From NCBI GenBank assembly GCA_024704765.1, contig JAKMXF010000303.1, forward strand, positions 391,897 through 455,896: a DNA stretch of 64,000 nt. Reading direction: 5' to 3'. The notes below the pieces were generated by a model that worked only from the letters and a program-made list of their open reading frames with translations, was not told the origin of the DNA and did no database searches. Positions 43,001 through 56,507 of this stretch are shown piece by piece. The position numbers and the translations under genes are program-made. How positions within the stretch are numbered: position 1 is the stretch's first letter; the number at the start of each line of letters is the position of its first letter. The DNA is from Oopsacas minuta (lineage: Eukaryota; Porifera; Hexactinellida; Lyssacinosida; Leucopsacidae).

Positions 43001-46000
43001 GTACAACCAGCTACCCATCAGACCTGATACAGATATGATAGCCAGATTATACATTAGTACTTAACTCACTTGAATGACAGTGAATCCAGGTGAAGTGACG
43101 TAATCAAGTAACTGATTGCCTATATCACCACCAGCTGGTACATACGTCACGTTATAGTTTATAATAATGTTGAACTCTAACCCCTGGGTCCTAATCAACT
43201 GTAGAGTAAGAGTCCGTGGGTTCAGAGTTATAGTGTGTCCTACTTCTCCCCATTCAAACAAACCATATGCATTGTCACTATCCCGTACTATGAAATTCTC
43301 AGATAATTCAGTATCAGCTAATCTACCGATGTTAGAAGTAACAGAGATTAGCTGTACTGTGAAATACTCTGCTGATTCAGGAATACCGTCTGCTACTACT
43401 GGTATAAGTAGATCTCCTTGCGTCTGTCCGTCTGAGATAGAGCTTGTTCCAGGAGTGTATATATCGTCTACTGCTGAGGAGGAGTTACTGAGTCGATGTG
43501 TTACCTGAGGAATATAAGAGTATTTATAGATATTAACGTAAGCAATAAATAATATAACGTATGCTACATGTCATTGCTAAGACAGCGTTAAATGCATCAA
43601 TTATTTTCACGAGTCTTGTAATTCCATGGCAAGACATTGTGAATGATAGAATTATAGTTTATAGAGTAATGCAATGCTTAGCTTAACTGTGAAATAATAT
43701 ACAATTTGAAGTCATTACCTAATTTGAGCAAATAGCTAATTAGCAAACAGAGGGAGGCACTTTAGTGATGAGATATTTGTGTGTACAGAGAATGTGTATG
43801 AATCTATACGTATACATGTAAGATTATCTCGGATTAGCCTTGAGCTCCGCCCAAAGATATGATGAATAAAGATTGCCTGGGGGGGGTGTTTACAGATATC
43901 ATACTTTTTTCTTTTCTCTTTACAAAATTCTATACACAAGTGTCCTATTTCAGCAAAATTTGGCTACAGAAGAGGCTTTGTTTTGCCTGATATGTATTAT
44001 CAATTAAATGTAGGCAGTAAAAGATTTCACTAATTGATTTAGAAATATTTTGAGGAATCAATCCCTATTTGATTTTTGTGTATTCATAGAGTTAATTATC
44101 TATAGTAATGTGAATATTTAAAAAATATTCTAACTAATAATAATACATAGCAAAAAGCATCCACAAAGCAATATTGATCCAATGAATTGTGTGGCTTATC
44201 GTGAATAATCTTTCTGTTAATTTAAGGCCAAGGTGTTCAGTATCAGGAATATACAGTGAAATGTTTGTATTACTGAGGATATAACAGTATTACAGGTTAC
44301 CTATTCATAGGAGAACATGCAGGATCCCTAAATGGACTGTACGGAAAATTATAATTAATTCATAATTAATCAATTGAAGATTATCAGTTAATGCAATATT
44401 TAAGGTTAATATATTCAGATCAATAAGGTAACTAATGAACAGATAACAAGACAGAATCTATCACTGATATAATTGACGTTCGTCTACCGATGATTTAATT
44501 CCATTCAATAAGAAGGTTTCTGATCTCACATAATCGTAGGATACAGAATTAAACGGCCATTTATTGTGTTATGAATTATTAAATTTACTTTCTTATTGAA
44601 TTCTTTGAAGCTAGAAAAATACAGAAATAAGCAATGCTTATGATGGGTTTCCAATCGGTCACTGGTATTGGGATAGATTGGTGTTGCTAAGAACTATATG
44701 TCAACAAAGCATGTAAATAGATAATAACAACAAACAAATCAGGGAAAGATTAATCGATAACAAGAGATATCGAGGTCTCACATTCAAAGCTAGTAAATAA
44801 ACTTAATTACTCCATTTCGGATGGGCATCAGCCCGGAAACACATATAAAAGATAGAAATTTGTATGTTCACTAATGACTAAAAATTTACTTAGATGTCTT
44901 ACAAATATACTGATATATCGTAAAAAATTCACAGTAAGAAAAGTGTCTGGATTTTTGCTGTAGGAAACACGAAATATAGAGATAATATTAGAAATTATTT
45001 TGATTCCTAGAAATTTCAATTTACTAAATTAGTTAATTTAGTCGAAGTATTTCTGTTATTAATTAGATTAATTAGCTAAATATTAAACAAAAAATAAGTT
45101 AGAATTGCAAACTAATATTTCAAATTGAAAATAATAAATTGTTTATTAAAAGCAATCGATGTAATTGCAAGGAATAACAAAGAAACTGATATGCAACGAA
45201 TGTGTATGCTGATGCATAAAACTAATTCAAATAAATAGTAAATTTCATGCTTGAAGCGACAAAAAATTCATATTCTCATTTACAGTAGACCCTCACTAAT
45301 CTGAACCTCGTTAATCCAAAACCTCGATAATTCGAACAGGAAATTCAAGGGAATTTCGGATAAGATTTTATAAAAAAAAGTTAATGAGGAAGTTGATCAA
45401 TATAATCCTAATCTCAACCTCAGATAGGAATAATATTTTCCTCCTATCTCATTCTCAAAAAGGTGTCAATATCTTTCCTAAGATTTGGTTTCGACTTTTA
45501 TACATCGTTCAAAAATTGATTTGAACCTACAATAAGGTGCTTCATACCGGGCGGCTGCGAAAAGAGGGAAACACATTCGATCATATAGTGTTCATACAAA
45601 GGCACCCTAGCTTGTGACAAACAATAATCTAATATGGAATATACAGTCTTCAGGAGGACAAGAAACTTTCGGGATATTTAAACAGAATTTAGGGGTTCTT
45701 CCAAAATTAAAAATTTGTCTTGTCTCTAACATTATTCAAATATCTACTAGCATTTACATTAAATTTGACAGCGCCAATGAATATACGGTCGATATACAGT
45801 ATTCAAGATTTAGGTGGAATTTCCTTCTGCCACTTTTAGAAATAAATATAGTGATCATAACTTTTAGACTCATTTCGTTGCTATTACTGCTGCATCCAAG
45901 TAGAAAAGGCTTTGGGCTTTGACAACAGAAACAGATGTATCAGTATATTCGTATTCAGAATACTTATAACTTATATTATCACAACCAATCAATCATTTTA

Positions 46001-49000
46001 TATCGAGAAAGATCTAGCATCTCTCTAGTTGATATTAACAGGGACATAATTAAAACACATGGATAGTGCATGTAAATTAATCAAGGTACAGTACAGGTGC
46101 GATTTCAGTGCTAGTGTACTTAGACTTGTCTCTACTTCACTGGACTTTTGATAGCAATTAATCAGAAATTGAATAAGTCCATTAAAGAAGAATGTGTTAA
46201 AGCCAGAATAGCAGACTAGACAGTAAACTATACACATAAGTCAACTAGAGATTGTTACAATATACTACAAAGTAGGTGAAGCCACACGGATGGATATATC
46301 GTAATTTTGAGCAGACTGTATTTGTCTCCTCATAGAAATAGAACAGGTGGGACATATTTAGGAGAAGGAAGTTATCCATCCTGACGACAAATTAGATCAC
46401 ACATATGTTATTAATTATTGACGCGGTTGCAAATATTAGCGTATTAGTTGGAACACATATGCAGATAATAAAGTACTTGAATAATATAACTATTCATCTG
46501 TTTGCAATTACTATGGCTACTTCAAGCAGAATACATATCAATTTTTATGAGGAGGATCATATGGCATGAAGATAATATTAAATCATACAAAATCTCACCT
46601 CCCAGTCTACAGTGACAACACCAACAGTGCTCTCTGACCGAGTTAGAGTAAGACGAACATTCTCTCCTTCCATCGCTATAACATCTTCAGTATCTATGAT
46701 ACTGACAACACCACCCGCTCCATCATTGCCTAATATGGTAATATCTACTGTAGAGGAGAACAGATGGATATCAGAACTAGGATTGCTTAGTGTTAATTGA
46801 AATATCTCATCATCTTCTGGGATAGTATCTTCGAGTATAGTTACCTCTATGTTGCATGAGTTGGTGTTCTCTTGGAGAGTTTTTGAAGAGCCTATTTAGC
46901 AGTGATGTAATTAAATAATCATAGAGACCCAATATTCACACAAAGGCAATGGCAATAACTTTTTTCTTAGACCAGGGATTGGTTAAACGAGTTTGGGATT
47001 GTTATGCTGGAGTGTATATCTCAAAAACAATGCACTTTGGGACGTATTACATACTTCTAGAAATACATGTCATCATTCCATAAAAGCAAAATATTTGTCA
47101 AAATGTGACAAATTATATATTTTGTAATCAATAATTCAACGAATTATCAAAAATGCTCCATTTTTAAAGCATGTAAAACGTTAAATATTGATATTTGATT
47201 AAAATGTTGAAATACAAAATGTTCTAAAATCGTTTTTACACAAAAGTTGAAAATTTTGTCATGATAAAGTTTGCAAGTTTATGAGTTATAGCACATACCA
47301 TGGATAGTAAACGTTTTGCCAATATCCATTTATAACTCGATAATCATGGAAATTATTGTAAAATCAGGATAGCTATTATATAGAATACATCTGACGTCCC
47401 ATACCCTGATAATACATTTTGACATGATATCTCTGAAGATTATTGCGAAATGTTGAAAATGACTATATATGGGCATATTCAGGATTACGTCCATTGGTAT
47501 GAGTTATCATATCAAAACCAAAAATTCAGCATTGACATCAGAATGTGGAAATAAAATTATCAAAAGGAAATGTGTATATCAGGTCAGGCACTACGGTGGG
47601 TGTCCTGGGCATCCGGACACCCACAAGCTTTAATAAGCGGCGTATTATTGAACACTTATGCAATTTTTCATAAGAATAATACAAATACTTGTTCAGGATT
47701 TAATATCTCTTTGGCAAAATTTAACAATTGTGCTCACTAAATCCGTCACTGTCTAAGTTAGGGGTGGATCAGAATTACCAGGAAAAGTATCCCGAGGGGC
47801 AGGAGTTGACTGAATTTGTAAATAGGATAAATAAATCGAAGTAGGGATTTAGGATTAATGGAGGTAATCAGTTAATTGAAGTTCTATTAGAACAGACAGA
47901 CAGATACAAGCAAGTTAATCAGATTTGTATAATAATTACTACTAAATTAACTCAGTTAAATGACCAAGACTGGTGACTTATGGAATAAATAGATTAGCAG
48001 ACAATACTAAAATTGCTGTTGTACAACTTTATTATTACATCTTCCTCATAGGCAGATTAGTTACACAGAATAGCTGAGCTTTTTGGCTTTCGAAGCAGCT
48101 TTTTGATGATTAGTATAATGTCATAAGCAATAATGAAAGACAAAATAAGCACACTATTATCAAAGCTCAGTATATAATCTAATTAGTGAAAATGGCTTAG
48201 AATTAGTATAGGGCAGATGGTGCTACATAATTGTTGACCTCCTGTCTTCATATTTTAAACAGCGCGGGGGAAGTTCCATTTAATGAAGCAACAGTTGCTA
48301 CGTTCGTCCTATTGAAGGATGGACTATAAGCATGAATTGAAGATATACTTACAACGGCTGCATCTTATTTCTAATTACATGCATATCTACACCTGGGAAT
48401 GAAGAGCAATTAGCTCAGTCATAGCACTTGAGCTCCAAAAGATACCAGACATACTTACAAGATAATGCAGCCATTACAAATGTGAACGACTATATTCTAA
48501 GTAAGTTTTGAGCAGAGTAATGTACTTAGTATTACAGATGTCCCAGCAGTATATCAGTATATAGAGATGGTGTGAAAAAGTAAAGACGAGTAATGAAGAT
48601 ATAATAGATATGACTATACGTAATTAACTGTCAAATAATCTGTAAGATTGCAAGTGTCAATTTATAAGACAAACCTAATAGAGAACAATTATATGATTTC
48701 AGCAAACAGACGTTGTCAGGTAATATCAACATTATTGGAATTCTCCCTGAAGCACCAAGAAAGGTAATTGTTCTATGCATTCGTGTGTGTTTAAACCAGG
48801 ATACTGGATTAACATTTCAAGAGCACATTGGATGACGTCATTAGCTACATAGAGCTGCAGCCAGTACTATAAATAAAGGCTACTAACCAGAGACAAACAA
48901 AAAAGAATCAGTAAATTTGATAATAATCAATAATGGAATTGCAAGAAAGGACAAAAGTAAATATACGGCTTGGGAAATTAAATCTAAAGCAGAATCCTGC

Positions 49001-52000
49001 AAGAATTAGGATTCGCACAAAAAGGAGGTTATTACGAGACGCATACCAATCTCTAAGAGAAGCGCTAGACATTTCACAAGATGCACACCATCTATCCAAC
49101 ACAGAAATACTCTATCTAGCTATGGACAGGATAAAACTACTCAATCTCTGTTTACAGATTTCATATCAGAACAGCAATCACATGCTAGAGAACTTCGGTT
49201 CAGGCTGAGGGGGGAGGAGGAAATCAATCCAACACTCAAGTGCATAGTGGATAGAGCAGAGCAGAAGTGGTCAGTTGAATAGCAGATTGTGTTTAAGAGA
49301 TTCTATCAATGCTCATGCTTCCTACTATCATTGTTTTACCATTATATGTATATTAAATAATTTAATATTACAAACATGAACATCCGAAATAGTAGCAAAT
49401 ATTTAGACAGAGAGATAGAATTATATTTTAAGGAAAAAGTATATTCAGTAGACCTTCGCTCGCAAATCCGAATAGGGCATACAGCTGATACAATTTGGAA
49501 AAGGTCAAATGTTCAAGAAGACGTAATTGCATCCAATTTTTACTGCCGATTAATATAATGCTATATTTGACAAGATTACAGCATTTTCATCGTATACGTA
49601 TAAAACATGCGGAAATATGACTCACAGATCCTGTAAATATAATAAATTCTATTCAATACACCAAACGATATTGTATTTAATTTGTACCGGGTTGTTCGGA
49701 TATCAGCGAGGGTCTAAAAAAACGGATTCTGCTAATATAATTAATATAAATTTATGAATAATTTGGGAGTTTAAATGTATAGTAAATTTATATAATCATC
49801 AAATTGTCAACCAGCTGGTCAGTTGCTAGATACCTATTATATAGTTACAATTTAGTAAATAAGTCAGAGATTCTCTTCTCAAAATATCAATAATGTGTCA
49901 AAGGGAAGGTGAATAAAGTACTCCCAAATGCGACCAATGTAGCTGCACACATGATAGGATATCTGGCCTAATAGTTTAGAACGAATATGTACACACCTAA
50001 AATAATTACATATAAGCACACCATATATAGATTATGATCGCATTAAAAGAGATTATTTCACTAATTGGGAACTGTTTCTTTTGTGTCCGGCTATTAATAC
50101 GTATGTCAATGTCAGTACTCAGTATCTCTCACAGGATTAGTAAATACACCTAGAATAATCTTCATGGAAAGCTCAGGAGTTTAACACGTTTGAATAGTTT
50201 AAAATGGTAAGCGCATATTAAGACGTTACACGAGTTACGAAGAACACTGCATATTCGGAATAAAGGACAAAATGAATGAAACATTTGTGATTACTTCCCA
50301 TATTATTAGGTAATAAGTGGAGGGAATCTAACCAATACCCATGAACCAGATGCTGTACAGGTTCTTTACCTACTGATAGGACCTAGCAAGTGAAGCGTTC
50401 GCATACCACCCTCTACTCTTGTAGCGTTAAGTAAAGTTTGAACGGCACTGAAGTAGGAATCTTAACTAATTTGATAAAATTTACCCCCTACTAGAATATC
50501 GCTTCAAAATACATCATCCAAAAACAAGGAATAACAGAAAGCTCCCGGAAAAAGCCCAAGAATTATAGACACTAATCCGTAGGTAGAATGTCACTCTCTA
50601 TTATAATAGTGTAAAAATCCACAAATACAACACGCAACGCCATGCTATTAACTAATTCGATAGAATTCCTTCGCCCATCACAATATCGCGTTAAAATATT
50701 GAGTCAATTCCTTCTTAGGTTTTGGGTTAAATTTCGAAATTATATTAAATACCTTTGATTATAAAGAGCCAGGAATCCAATCTTGAGGTCATTTGTTATG
50801 ATCTTGTAAATGCATTTCTATTTGCCATGTTTTTGTTGGATATTCATCAAATGATCCAGTTGTTATAATGGCTGCTAGAATGCGAGAAAGCCATTTCTTG
50901 CATTCTAACAGCGATTGTTTGTCAATGCGATGCTAATTAGTTAACAATATAATTTTTTCCTTGTATGAGTAGTTAGACATACGGTAACATATATTTTATT
51001 GAATCATGCTTATCCTAACGCTTGTTGAGGTGGTACACATTGGAAACATTGTGTGAAGATATGATTTATGGTTTAAACTTTAAAGTAAATTTATTGTATG
51101 TAAGATTCAATCATAGGCTCCTAGGATCCATATGCAACCAAGATTAACAAAACTGGAAGAAACCTAGTTAAAGTGTCCAGCAGATTGTCAAGATTAAGGA
51201 TTATGTAAACACAATTAGTAAAGAGATTCTCAGAATAATGTATCACAGACACAGAATGTAGTTATTCAAGATTGAAATGCTTTTAGATTCATCAATTATT
51301 GTGTAATCTAAGCCTTCCTAAAGTACCTCTAACAATTGCTAATAGCTTTAGCAGATAATGGATTAGTTAGCTGCTTAATTGTTATAATTATATTTATCAT
51401 ATAAGTTTATGAAAACATATCTATGGATGTGTGAGATGACAATAATACCTAATTAAACAATAGGTAATTTTAATTATAAATTATAATATATTAGCGCTAA
51501 AACTTATCCATCTGGTTGCAATCTTCTGGAATATTCCTTTAGAAACCCCCAGCAGGAAAAATACGCACCTATTGGTAGATTATTCTAATGCTCTAATAAA
51601 AATATTAAAAATAGGGTAATAAATTGAGTTTGTAAAGCATCGCGTACAGTTAGAAGTAGGGCAGATGCCTCCCAGAAATTTCATTTAGTACGCTCAGTCA
51701 TCCCTTAAATTCTTCTGTACAGGAAAATAATTACTCTGGATGATAATATTAGAAACTCAAATTCAAAATGACGTATTTCAACCTAGAGAAAATAAGTATT
51801 TACAAATATATCTTCATATTCACAAATTTCGTAAATAAATTCTAATCTCTGGAGTCTATATCAAAAATATAATATTAAATATATTAAGAAGCTTGACGTC
51901 AATAATTAGCCGTTGAACGTACAGTAGAGTACACCCTCGATTATCCGAATAACAGGAAGTATATGTAGTTTATGAAAATAGTCCAAATTTCATTTGAGAT

Positions 52001-55000
52001 CAGAGCTTCAAACTACTTTAGTACTTTTGGTTTTCGAACGATGTGGCGATGTTAGGCTCATATTGGTATACATATGCAGTAAATATTCAAAATTAAACAA
52101 ATCCCATTTTTCGTATATCCCCAAGCAGTGAATTTCATACATAGAAATACACAAATAAGTTATTCTAATAATTTCACTTATCCAAACACCATACATGAAA
52201 TTCAAAGAGGAAAGTGTTCGGATAATCGAGGGAAAATTGTACTAATAATAACTACAGGGTGGACCAAAAAACAGAACCCTAACGTTTAGATTCGAATGTG
52301 GATAATATTTAGAAGAGATAAACAAAAACTTTATAGAGCTTAAATAGTATACAAGACGAATACAAGCCATTATTATCCTATATGTTGAAAGTCTACGAGG
52401 ATTAGAGCTGATGTTCGAGATGACCACTATAATGATTTTTCCATTAAAAATATTTTTTAGTGCAGAATTTTAGGAAGAATAGTATATTCTTCAGGATTAA
52501 GAATAGTATATTCTTCAGGATTAAGAATAGTATATTCTTCAGGATTAAGAATAGTATATTCTTCAGGATTAAGAATAGTATATTCTTCAGGATTATTGCT
52601 CCCTAAATGACTTGTACGGTCTTCAGACTTACTATTTGGATTTTTAACAGTCCTCTCAGTATGAAATTCTGAATTGACTTTGTTTCCCAAGTATCGCTTG
52701 GGAAACAAAGTCAATAAATCACCCAAATTTCAATCTAAATGGCTTCTTTTAATAATAAAAAACAACCAACAATACAGCGTCACATGTTCTAGAGATAAAT
52801 ATCACATTAAATAACATTAAATTTCTCTGATAAAATTAAAACATTAATAAGAACTCATAATAGTCAGATAATTGATAATAGGGTAAGTTCAAGGTGTAAG
52901 ACAGATGGAACAACGAGCTACGTTTTCTAGTTTGAGAGTGCCAAGAGTGTCAGTATGTCAAAAAGCTTTTCAGAAGATATGATGTCAACTATACTTTATC
53001 AATAGCAGTATCTAGTATAACCTCTATACTTTGTAGGAAAGAAGTCATATTCAATGCAAAAATTTAGTCGATAAGATTGAGAAATTGAGAGTAAATTTTA
53101 AACAAATTAATAAAAAATAGTTTGAGGAAGATTACATAAATTTTCGTAAAACTAGTATGATTTAATTATGATATGATCAACACTGATAAATGAGGATAGC
53201 AAAATGTTGGTGACAATAGATAGAGTATTCCAAAACAGTAGAGGTTACGTTTACCAACTATTCAAACACTAAAATTCTAGATCACTGGAATCCTGTGCGT
53301 GTTGCAGACCATACGAATGATATGTGTTGCTGTTAGAAATAGTATTTGTAAAGGATTGGATCTATTCAGAAATTAGTAAAGAGATCCTATACATATATAT
53401 TCTCGGAAAAGGACTAATGAAGAAATGATGGGACCAAATTTGGGAGAGAAATCTCTATCCAGATGTCTGTGTTTTGCTTCTAAGAATTAGAACACATTTA
53501 ATGATGGTGTATCCTGCTGACCTTAACAATACAAAGAAGTCAAATCAAGCTAGTTAACTCCAATCATACACTACGTATATTGATGAATCAAGCCAAATAG
53601 TGTATTTCTGAAACGAAATTCTATAGTCGTGGCTAAAGTTAATTCGATTAAGAATGGATTAGTTACTAGTACGAATTATATTTCTTTATGAACAACATGA
53701 GTTATCAGATAATGTAAGTACTCCGACGAACAGGCTAGATTGTACAAATAAAGATAAGCAGTACCAGTTTATATATTAATTAAACACAATTCCACCGTAT
53801 GCATCATGCTGTACCTGCAAGGAAATTAATCAAATAATTATTGTATCAAATAACTCACTGATAGCTAGGAAATCAGACTGGCTTGCAGCTGAAATAGCTT
53901 GTGTAGAGATAGTGAGAGTAGATTCGTGGGAAAATATACCGACTGAGCTTCCATTTGAGTCCAATCCGCGTGTGAACTCACAGAAAAACGACCCCACACT
54001 CTCCGATACACTGTTTTGCAGGCAGGACAGGTATACAGGAATATCATTCAATGTAATAGTAAGGTTAGCAATTGTATTAGTAGATGATAGCCTAGCACCT
54101 CCATCCACAGACACTAGTTCTATCTAATGGGAACATACAAATGATTAAAATTAATGAATAGTCATTAGTTATCTTCAGGTTAGCAAGATTATTAGGCCTT
54201 TTAAAATTGCATAGTGAATATTATCCTGATGTCCATGTTCCTATTTATTAAATTAAAACTAGAGGATGAAAATAAAAATTTCTATGTAATTAATTCGCTT
54301 TAATTACATACAAATAAATAAAGCAGAGATAGATTAGAGATATATTTTGTGAATTTGTGATACACGTATGTTAATGTAAGATGTTTGATATAAGTGAAGA
54401 AGGTATTCTTCTAATTCTGAACTTTACTTAATAAAATAAACTAAAATGCGACACAACTATTTCCTAAAATTAAAAGGTGAATGAAAAACAAGTAGTATAT
54501 TTTAGATGGCCAAGACCACCAACTAGAAGAAAGTTTTGTAGTTTTTTCAAGAAATTATATCCTAGTCAAATTACAGAGTAATTCACATCTGCATTTCAAT
54601 TTGTATGTCGTATCACATAAATTTCGAAGTGCTAATTAGTAGGAATACACTACAAATGTTCTAATTAATCCTACGCATAACTCCATATTACAACAAGCTG
54701 TTAGTTACATCTGTGTATTAGTGTGTAAATGGTAATAATAGTATTCTCAGAATATGGGACGGGATATAAAACTAGAAATATGAATAAAACCACAGTTTAG
54801 ACTGAAGGCAAAAGTATAATGTACGTATACAATATCGTAATATATAGTAAAGTATAGCTATAATAAATCCCTTACGTACACAATAATCCAGCAAAATTTA
54901 TCTTTTATCGTGCCATAAAGAATCAAGTAATAAATTACCCAACTATGTAGTATGTAAGTAATGATAAAATGGTCTAACCTGAAAAACTTCATCTTGCTCT

Positions 55001-56446
55001 AGAACTTCGTCCTGAACAATTGGTAGCTCTAGAGATACAGAATCGACTTGATCAAGAAAGGTAATTACACCTTCTGCCTGAGTAAAGTCTTCGCTAATAT
55101 CTCCAATAAATCTCCACCCAACGTTAACCACTCCAAATGTTCCAACCCTCCTAATAGTTAGGGTGGGGTTCGTATCAGTACCATATGAAGGCTCAGGACT
55201 GAACACATCGAGGGAACTTTGATCGAAACTAACTACGCCATAGGGCTCATCACTGAGGAGAATAGTAATATTCCGTGTGCGCTGTGAACCGAAGCTACTT
55301 CCCTGTGAAGATCTACAGATCAATAGTATAACATGCTTAATCAAGTCTAAATAGTTAATTAAACAGAATTCACTAAAATTAATAAATTTAAAAAGTGTTT
55401 GCAATTTACTGCTGCAGTTACCTATGAAAACTTACAGAATTTTAGTGTGCTTCCTATAGTAAAATATGTCATGTAACCATATTACACTTTATACTATAGG
55501 AATGCACAATATACTAAATTCGTTTACTATTAAATTGTCTGTATGCTTGTCGTTAAGTCGATCTAGCAGGCTAGCCAAAGAAAATAGAATCTATACAAAA
55601 TGTTTGGCTTATAGCTACAACTTGGATACGATACGATCGTGTTTAAAATACTTCGGATTTTGTCCTACAGTTCGAATGACATATGGCATCCTATGTGTAG
55701 GTTCCTATCGATGTGCTGAGGAAATCAGAAACAGAGACCTATGGAATATTCATGACATTTGGAAACAACGTGTTGCAGGCTTCCTCCTCAAAAATCTCAT
55801 AAAATGTACTATTAATCGCAATATATTATTCAATTGATAAATTATTAGAATATCAATTCATTGTGAAAATACTATTTGAAGTGTAAATAAATAACTTGTG
55901 GGAAATCTTCATTATTAGGAATTAAATTAAATGTTTGGTGTTTACTTCAAGGTTGTAATATTTTGATAATTTGGGTACTAAGGATTTCAAAGCTTCCCCC
56001 CCAAATTTAACATCCTAGATAGAACCCTGTGTTGGTATGGTACAAGTACTTCTACAACAAAATCTAGTGCATTTCACAAGCTAAATATGGTCAGGCTAGA
56101 GCATTATCACATCATATTGATGAACGACTGGTTATACACAGCCACCTGGGGCTTAATATGAAATGATGGCAATAAAGCATGAAATTCAGGTGATTTATAC
56201 GTATACTACACTTGTGCAATAATTTCCTGAAAACAGCATAATACAAACTGTATAATGATAAACTATAATATTATGTATTGCGCGGACGCTTCACGACAGA
56301 TTAAATTAACTTGCTGTCAACCTATTGTTACAAATGTAACCAATACCTGCAAAAATATGAAATGTAAGTACGTATATGCTACAAGTGTGTCACCTGCAAT
56401 CTCCATGATTACTAATTTTCAAAATAAATGCAATCAATGTATCTTA

Positions 56447-56507
<61 letters not shown>

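Noticed and set aside
52475-52594. CRISPR-like array
   Set aside because: The units are directly adjacent with no spacers, and the genome is eukaryotic.
52457-52726. 89-residue minus-strand frame with NPEEYTIL repeats
   Set aside because: It translates the 24-bp tandem array; no splice context or other protein evidence.
55466-55837. 123-residue plus-strand frame in ADGRV1 intron 2
   Set aside because: No family, promoter or splice evidence; left as unassigned.
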